Below are positions 9,627 through 15,000 of a stretch of 15,000 nt of DNA, piece after piece. Each line of letters opens with the position of its first letter. Position 1 is the stretch's first letter. The position numbers were made by a program, and so were the translations under genes. Source of the stretch: Neocallimastix lanati (nom. inval.) (taxonomy: Eukaryota > Neocallimastigomycota > Neocallimastigomycetes > Neocallimastigales > Neocallimastigaceae); the NCBI GenBank assembly GCA_016946835.1, contig JACVTC010000009.1, forward strand, positions 125,001-140,000. The letters run 5' to 3'. Below the pieces are notes generated by a model. The model saw only the letters and a list, made by a program, of their open reading frames with translations, did no database searches and was not told the DNA's origin.

Positions 9627-10137
9627 AAATCAGTCCAAAGTACTATTTATTATACTTAAGAAATACTACCATCATATCATTTATCAATTATTATTTGTTA
9701 TTTTATTATTTATTATTAACTATTAATTATTTATTATTCATAAATTATTTTTTATTTATTATTCCATATATAGTATTTAGTATTTAGAATTTATTATTAA
9801 TTATTTATTATTAATCATATTTCTTTGGACATCAGGGGAAAGATTATTGGACATCACCATAAAAGATAGACAGACTGCATCTGTATTGTAGAGGATTTGG
9901 GATCCTCAACAGATGGTATTATTGATCAAAGATATTTTAAAACATATCAGTAGGGCATAGTCCCCATTATGGTAGAAATGAATTCAAAACATTTCTAATT
10001 ATTTTAAAAAATTTTTTTTATTATATTTCAATTTAATTTCATGAATCATATATATTAATAATAATGTATTTTCTATTTAAAATGTTTATTATTTATTTAA
10101 ATATTTAGTAAAAAACTAGTAAAAAACTAATAAATCA
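9627..10137. other. Intergenic, with a coding-like scrap at 9832-9990
   Basis: Mostly ATTATTTATT-type simple sequence. Bases 9832-9990 are less AT-rich. On the plus strand one frame reads TSGERLLDITIKDRQTASVL, stop, then IWDPQQMVLLIKDILKHIS, stop. It looks like an old coding fragment, but I recognise no family on either strand. Confidence 0.35.
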
Positions 10138-10250
<113 letters not shown>

Positions 10251-10337
10251 TTTACTATGACTACTATTATTTATTAATATTATTATTATTATTATAAGTA
10301 GTAATAGTAGTAGTAGTAGTAGTATTACTATGATTAA

Positions 10338-10378
<41 letters not shown>

Positions 10379-10457
10379 AAAAAAAAATAAAATATTATTT
10401 GTCCAATTTGAACATAATAATATTTATAATAGTAAAGGGAAATAAAAAAGTTAATAT

Positions 10458-10676
10458 TCAAAATAAAGTGTATAAATAAATTCGGAAAAAAAGTTCATAT
10501 GCAACGAACTTCACCTCCATATCACTTATTAATTTATCGAATTTGTCTGCTAAAATTTTATTTTCTTTATCCCATGCGTGACGTCTACAGTGTGATATAT
10601 CTTTAAGTAATTCCGAGATAATACATTTCGAGTTTTTTCTATTTTTTAAAAACACTTTACCTGAGCAATCGTGCAT
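10458..10676 (-). pseudogene. LINE ORF2, distal C-terminal segment
   Basis: An open stretch of 72 codons, one frame shifted from the preceding AKCTIAQVKCF piece. Recognisable sequence is NSKCIISELLKDISHCRRHA then WDKENKILADKFDKLI. Its place, directly after the thumb segments, is the main reason for the call. The first residues and the last dozen (FFRIYLYTLF) look like out-of-frame or fortuitous translation. The Met at 10676 is not a real start. Confidence 0.65.
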
Positions 10677-10681
10677 TTCGC

Positions 10682-11131
10682 TGAAATAGGGAATAATGTT
10701 AAAGTTCTTTAGAAATACAATAAAAGGAATGTAAAACTATTCCCATTGAAAAATCCTTCAATCCAATATAATCCTGAATTAACTAGTTTCAGTGGACTTC
10801 TCGCTCTTTCTTTTTTTAGATCCAAGTAGAAGTGTGTAATACGAAACTAACCCAATTAATATAGCAGAAAATAACATTCTTTTTTAAGGGATAGGAATAT
10901 GAGGATTCTTAAGAAATCCTTTTATGGAATAAAGGGCTTTTTCTAAATTTATTATTTATTCTCTGTATGATCGGTTTCAATTTTAAATCATTTGAAAGAA
11001 GGAATACTTAAGTAGGTATAAGAATTCGTTTTTAGGTAACTCTTGACTTGAAAGATAAAAGCTAGGGTTATAATTATTAAGAAATATTGAAACTTCCCCT
11101 CGTACTACTAAACTGGGAACATTTATTGATA
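10682..11131 (-). pseudogene. LINE ORF2, thumb and connection segments
   Basis: Homologous scraps continue over all three frames: INKCSQFSSTRGS, NPSFYLSSQELPKN, SYTYLSIP, NDLKLKPIIQRINNKFRK, KALYSIKGFLKNPHIPIP, then a stop, then MLFSAILIGLVSYYTLLLGS, and finally NSGLYWIEGFF and PISAKCTIAQVKCF. The order matches the region after the RT in LINE ORF2 proteins, where SYYTPLLGSNK-type sequence is typical. At least four frame changes and two stops are present. Confidence 0.78.
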
Positions 11132-11464
11132 CTAAATTGCATTTTCATTATATCTAGCCCACTTACTTGCTAATTTTAACAATTTCTTAAGGTTGAGATC
11201 CTGTTGGAGCACATAACACAATGTCATCTGCAGAAAAAAGTCTCCATAACAATATTTATCACCAACAGAGATTCCAAATTTATCACATTTATTAAAAATT
11301 GTCATTAATGAACAAGTTAAATAAAATTGGTGAGAGAGGGGACAATCTTGACGAACTCCTTTCTTTATACTAGATGATTTCGATAATTGTTCATCAACCC
11401 TGACGCAAGCCTTGGAAGTTAAGTTTAAATTTTTTAATAAATTCATAGCACTTACCTCTAACAC
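11132..11464 (-). pseudogene. LINE reverse transcriptase, motifs B and C
   Basis: The open stretch of 110 codons has KKGVRQDCPLS, the RT motif B (usually GVRQGCPLS), then NKCDKFGISVGDKYCYGD. From there the homologous sequence moves one frame over: SADDIVLCAPTGSQ at 11234-11193 is the catalytic motif C, normally FADD or YADD, with both Asp codons (11228-11223) kept. It then returns to the first frame with LKKLLKLASKWARYNENAI. In between, the first frame reads only nonsense. Two compensating frameshifts therefore surround the active site. Confidence 0.87.
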
Positions 11465-11705
11465 CTAAGTGATAAATTTTTCATTAATACATTATATATG
11501 GAAACTCTGAGTCATACACTTTTTTTAAGGTCCAAAAAAAAAAAAAAGAAAGGTAAGTATCTTTATTTTCAAATTTTTTGTTTCTGATATATAATTCTTA
11601 ATGAAATGTAAAGAAGACTTATACATTCTTCTTGGTTACGAAATCTATATTGTTCAGGTCTTATAATCCTTTATCAATTCCATATTTAAAAGATTCTATT
11701 AGTGA

Positions 11706-11736
<31 letters not shown>

Positions 11737-11739
11737 TTG
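11465..11739 (-). pseudogene. LINE reverse transcriptase, palm motif A region
   Basis: FLDLKK (first Asp codon at 11532-11530) is followed, one frame over, by KKVYDS (second Asp codon at 11513-11511). Together they match the LINE RT motif A pattern FLDLKKAYDS, with the frame broken exactly at a run of seven A residues in the reading direction. Flanking scraps PRRMYKSSL and LGVRGKCYEFI fit the same family. Several stops are present. Confidence 0.8.
11713..11738. repeat. T26 homopolymer inside the LINE RT
   Basis: A pure run of 26 T on the plus strand, read as A26 along the LINE, between two conserved RT blocks. It adds several Lys codons and shifts the frame. Confidence 0.95.
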
Positions 11740-12204
11740 CTATAATTTTTAACCCATTATTGATATAAGAGATGTCAAGATAGTTATTACAATCCGATGG
11801 ATTGCCCCTTTTATAAATAGAAACTATCGATACGTTATTCCATGATTTTTGGAAAATCACTATTCCAAATACGATTGATCAAGGCTTTGAAAAACATTTA
11901 AAGCCGGATGAAATATTACTATTATTTTCACTTGATACTTCTGAGTCATCTTTATCAAGGAATCAAAAGCTTTGAAGAATTCCATTGGAATACCATCTGG
12001 ATCACAAGCTTTAAAGTTAGAGGTAGATGAGATTGTCTCACTAATTTCTTCATCACTAATATCATGGTAAATTTCTCTTATTCTTGTTGATTGTCTTGGA
12101 GTTCCCAAATTTCTAAGTACATTAGAATCTTTCCAGAAATCTTTAGAAAGACTATGACCTGAAGAATCTGACCCTAGGAATTTATAATGAGAATGCCAAA
12201 GCAT
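11740..12204 (-). pseudogene. LINE reverse transcriptase, fingers part
   Basis: The open frame 12204-11860 carries ISDEEISETISSTSNFKACD then PDGIPMEFFKAF. This is the early RT motif (usually GPDGIP.EFF.) with Gly changed to Asp. It then shifts frame, and another frame continues with WNNVSIVSIYKRG and NNY..IS.INNGLKIIAK at about 11845-11740, the next conserved RT block. A pure T26 run (11713-11738; A26 in the reading direction) interrupts the frame straight after that block. Confidence 0.85.
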
Positions 12205-12317
12205 TTTAATTTTTCATCTGTTAGAAGAAACCAGTTCATTGTTATTGTTTTTTAATAGAATGAGAGACCTTGAAAGATTGATTATTTATTTTTGCATTCT
12301 TTTTTTTTTTTTTTTAC

Positions 12318-12644
12318 CTATTTCCATGATTTCCTACTATCATTTTTAAAAGAGCTAAAGAACATCCAAATTTTAATCCAATATAAATACTCTTTTTTCC
12401 TAAATTCGTTATATTTTTTATGAATTAATTCACATAGTCTGTTGTACGAGTCAACTATTTTAGTAAATTCATTGGAATCATTTGCAGAAACAAAACACTT
12501 AATTTGTTTATATTTTTTATGTTTTACCTTTTGAAGACAATAAATTTTGTAGGACATTTTAAACATCGCTTTTCTGATTTCTTTTGAAGATGTAATCGAT
12601 AAATCCTTAGCAATGGAATTAGTAGTGTTGATGATCTTTTTCAA
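12318..12644 (-). pseudogene. LINE ORF2 inter-domain segment
   Basis: An open stretch of 108 codons rich in Lys, Tyr and Ser, with helical character (NRLCELIHKKYNEFRKKEYL). LINE ORF2 proteins have such a basic, helical region between endonuclease and reverse transcriptase. It is assigned by position, 114 bp before the RT start, and by composition rather than by a diagnostic motif. The frame shifts near its C-terminal end, where a homopolymer (12299-12315) intervenes before the next segment. Confidence 0.55.
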
Positions 12645-12689
12645 CTATACTATCTACTGAAAGTTCTTCATTTCCTAATTCTTCACAAA

Positions 12690-12915
12690 AAATCTTTTTT
12701 TTTTTACAAACAAAAATGATTCATTTGTGGTAGTTTTCTTGCAATAAACTACGTGCAGTTTATGATCTATGATCAAATACAGAAAGGAAAATCAACAAAA
12801 TAAGCACTTGATATTTTATCCAGCAATATTTGAGTTGACTAATGCATGATTAATATCTAATGAAAATCTTAACCTCTAGTCCATGAAATAGGTGAACCAT
12901 TAATCGGGAAGAATA
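12690..12915 (-). pseudogene. LINE endonuclease-like remnant
   Basis: Short stretches in several frames resemble the C-terminal part of an apurinic-type LINE endonuclease: FFPINGSPISWTR at about 12907-12869, DKISSAYFVDFPF at about 12827-12789, then IDHKLHVVYC with an Asp-His pair at 12767-12762, which could be the remains of the SDH catalytic motif. Position directly upstream of the inter-domain segment supports this. The similarity is weak and broken by stops. Confidence 0.4.
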
Positions 12916-13651
12916 AACCAGTTACCAAGGTTACTTTTGGTTAATTATATCTTGTAAATCAGAGGTGCTCAAGTAAAAAAAAAAAAAAAATAGATTCATG
13001 ATAGTGATAATATGTAGAAACTACATGACATTATTAATTGTACAACTTCAAAAGTTACTACGCATCCAATTTAAAACAATATAAAAGCATCAGGTTCACT
13101 TTCTACAGTCTTCCAATATTCCATACTTTCTCTCTTCGTACTAGAAACCACTTTAGAATGGATAATCATTAATTATCATCAAAATTACAGAAAACTGTTA
13201 ATTAGTACACCTGATATAGACGCAATTCCTTTTCCATCAACCTTCCATGGACCTGGAAAAACGGACCAAGTCCATTGGGGAAACAAGGAAGTAATTATAA
13301 TGGTTTAATATATAAAAATTAAAAATATTAATTATTCTATAATTGAAAAATACATTGTAGATATTTTTAATTAAATATATATATAAATGTATAAAATAAA
13401 ATGAAATTATTAAAAATAAAATTTTATAAAAAATAAAATAATAATAATAATAATAATATGATATATAAAACATAATATATATATATATATAATATATAAC
13501 ATAAAATTTTTATTAATTAAAAAAAAACAATACATTTCTCTTTTTTTTTTTAGTTAACTATTTCAATATTTTATTCATAAATAATTTATCTATGTAATAT
13601 AAAATAATTACGAATTATGGTATAACTATTTATAAAATAAAAATAATAATG
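12916..13651. other. Upstream of the LINE: degraded and AT-rich sequence
   Basis: Bases 12916-13290 have mixed composition; on the minus strand WSVFPGPWKVDGKGIASISG (about 13265-13206) and RESMEYWKTVESEPD (about 13130-13086) look like old coding scraps, possibly more of the LINE, but I cannot assign them. From about 13300 the sequence is simple AT-rich DNA. An apparent minus-strand open frame at 13473-13237 is mostly Tyr/Phe/Ile runs from AT composition and is not called. Confidence 0.4.

Positions 13652-13720
<69 letters not shown>
13652..13720. repeat. (ATA)23 microsatellite
   Basis: An uninterrupted run of 23 ATA units on the plus strand, preceded by a near-identical interrupted stretch. 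Non-coding. Confidence 0.95.
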
Positions 13721-13721
<1 letters not shown>

Positions 13722-14019
13722 AAAATCCCAATAATATCTTTTTTTTTTTAGACTAAGAAGAGAATACACTTCCAGTGCTTTATTGAATAGAATAAAATAT
13801 TTTTATGTATTATATTTAATAAAAAAAATACATTATATAATTAAAAAATAAAAAAAAAAAAAAAATAAAATGTACATAAAAGATTAAGTAAAACAAAAAA
13901 ACAAAACAAAAAAAAAAAAAAAAAAAAAAAAAAATAAAATAAAATAAAATTAAACATAAACAAATTTTAATTAATCATTGAAAAATTAATGTAATAAAGA
14001 ATAAAAATAAGCTCAAAAG
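13721..14019. other. AT-rich spacer with poly(A) tracts
   Basis: A-runs and AAAAC/AAAAT short repeats dominate, especially 13846-13940. No coding signal is seen on either strand. Confidence 0.7.
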
Positions 14020-14597
14020 TTAAAAAAAAAATTCGGTATGATGTATACTAAGTGTAGTAACATGAATACCAGTAAAATCTAAAATAATAAAACAAAGAAA
14101 GAACATCTTTAAAATAGATAGTGTGATATCCACTAAACTCTCCCCTGAACCACAAGAAAGATCATCAAAAGTTGAATTACTTAATAAGGGTTCTGTATTC
14201 GGAACGTTGCTGTTAGTAAATGTAGATTTATGAGAACTAACAGGACTACTAACTGGCACTATTCCTTTACTATATCGGTAAAACGTCAGCATTCTTGGTA
14301 ATGAAAATGTTTTTTGTTAAACCTCTCAAAAAAAGTAACTCAAGAGAGTTACTGATGATTGGTATTGTATTAGTAAGATATTCCTGAAAAGCCCCACAAT
14401 ATACTGAACAGTATATATAACCCTATGAACTTTTTAGGAGTTGTTCACTTAAAATGTCCCCGTTCCCCAGTATCGAATTGTAGCTCATCCCAAAGATGAA
14501 ATTCCATCAAAGAAGGAATATATAAACATACCTGTTTATGAAATTTTCATATTTTAAAATTATAGAATAAGAAGGAAGTAAGGAAAGATTCTTTTCT
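14020..14597 (-). other. Coding-like but unrecognised sequence
   Basis: A 90-codon open frame at 14292-14020 contains VPNTEPLLSNSTFDDLSCGS followed by a hydrophobic ILKMFFLCFIILDF that could be a membrane segment or AT-driven chance. Just upstream, another minus-strand frame reads YIPSLMEFHLWDELQFDTG then a stop (about 14520-14450), which looks like former coding sequence, perhaps the tail of the adjacent LINE. No family is recognised for either. Confidence 0.25.
14334..14353. repeat. Short hairpin, 8-bp arms
   Basis: AGTAACTC and GAGTTACT are perfect reverse complements around AAGA. A second one, ATATACTG and CAGTATAT around AA, lies at 14399-14416. Confidence 0.75.
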
Positions 14598-14921
14598 TTA
14601 TTGGTAAATAAAACGTATAAATTCATTGATAAAATCTAAAGATTTACATCGACATAAAGAAAAAGATAGAACATTCAAATATCCAATGGATAAAAGATTG
14701 TTCACTTTTTCCACAGCAAGGTCTGAATTTAAGACAATGGTCTGAAACTCTACAACTTCTAATCTTCCTTGTTCGAGGGAGTCAGAATCAATACACCTCA
14801 ACAATGCAGTGTTAATTAAGGATTGTACATTCTTAGAATTGCTTTTGTTTGAACCTAAGAGTGGAGTAAAATATAATGATTTTTCTTTGCTTATAATATA
14901 TGATTGAATAATAATCTTTTA
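14598..14921 (-). pseudogene. Second LINE ORF2 C-terminal remnant with Cys/His finger
   Basis: An open frame from about 14921 starts with IIIQSYIISKEKSLYFTPLL then GSNKSNSKNVQSLINTALL, the counterpart of the SYYTLLLGSKK segment in the first LINE. The homologous frame then changes: one frame over, at 14718-14671, it reads CCGKSEQSFIHWIFEC, a Cys...His...Cys cluster of the kind found at the C-terminus of LINE and related RT proteins. It shifts back for RCKSLDFINEFIRFI and stops at 14598. Only about 40 residues separate the two landmarks, so there is probably also an internal deletion. Its sequence differs clearly from the first LINE, so it is a separate insertion, perhaps of another family. Confidence 0.7.
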
Positions 14922-15000
14922 AAAGTTAATGGAACATTATTATTGGATAAAAAAAAAAAAACTAGAGAAAGAAAATAAGGATTTTCTTAACTTTTAGTAT

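Larger units (their letters stand above)
10458..12915 (-). mobile_element. Decayed LINE (non-LTR retrotransposon) ORF2
   Basis: Endonuclease-like, inter-domain, reverse transcriptase and C-terminal pieces follow each other in the expected order along the minus strand but switch frame repeatedly and contain in-frame stops. A LINE ORF2 protein nicks the target and copies its own RNA into it; this copy cannot. No ORF1 is visible. The C-terminal Cys/His finger expected after the last segment is not found, so the 3' end also seems lost or replaced. Several breaks coincide with A/T homopolymers. Individual segments are listed separately. Confidence 0.88.

Noticed and set aside
13237-13473. Minus-strand 78-codon frame rich in Tyr, Phe and Ile
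   Set aside because: Composition is what (AAT)n and AT runs give by chance; no motif and no plausible membrane topology beyond that bias.
13652-13720. (ATA)23 as the 3' tail of the second LINE
   Set aside because: Read in that LINE's direction it is (TAT)n, the wrong strand for a TAA-type tail, and it is nearly 900 bp away.
14020-14292. A real small membrane protein gene
   Set aside because: One hydrophobic stretch in AT-rich DNA, no recognisable family and decayed retroelement sequence beside it; kept only as an unassigned coding-like region.

Overview
The window is eukaryotic nuclear DNA of extreme AT richness: long A/T homopolymers, (ATT)n, (TA)n and (TG)n microsatellites, one large ankyrin-repeat gene with asparagine-rich inserts, and decayed copia and LINE retroelements. 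This mix fits an anaerobic gut fungus (Neocallimastigomycota) best. That is inference from style, not from a marker gene; another AT-rich lower eukaryote is possible. There is no bacterial signal: no Shine-Dalgarno sites, operons, tRNA or rRNA genes, or CRISPR.

Positions 1-7136, minus strand, hold the only gene that looks intact. The frame whose plus-strand triplets start at 2, 5, 8... has no stop from 6820 down to the left edge, so the gene runs out of the window. A 41-nt first exon (7136-7096) joins it through a 286-nt intron (7095-6810). The product is at least 2283 residues of divergent ankyrin repeats. These form five homologous super-modules of about 240-280 residues. At three of the four junctions a low-complexity tract is inserted: an E/K/N/Q linker, a 12-bp minisatellite coding a Tyr-Gly-Asn-Glu repeat, and an Asn tract followed by an acidic run.

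Positions 7137-8700 are AT-rich intergenic DNA with a perfect 60-bp tandem duplication, a long imperfect inverted repeat, one isolated 73-bp island of much higher GC, and the probable 3' LTR of a copia element. Positions 8706-9485 (minus) are the reverse transcriptase end and RNase H of that Ty1/copia element, broken by two frameshifts. A short retropepsin-like fragment lies on the plus strand next to it (9510-9626).

Positions 10458 to about 12915 (minus) are a decayed non-LTR (LINE) ORF2. Endonuclease-like, inter-domain, reverse transcriptase and C-terminal pieces appear in the right order but in different frames, with several breaks at homopolymers. Positions 12916-14020 are mostly low-complexity AT DNA. 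Positions 14598-14921 (minus) are a second LINE C-terminus with a Cys/His finger hidden in another frame. The rest of the right end is coding-like but unassigned.

No set of genes works together here: one host gene is followed by a retroelement graveyard. The most interesting object is the internal architecture of the ankyrin gene.
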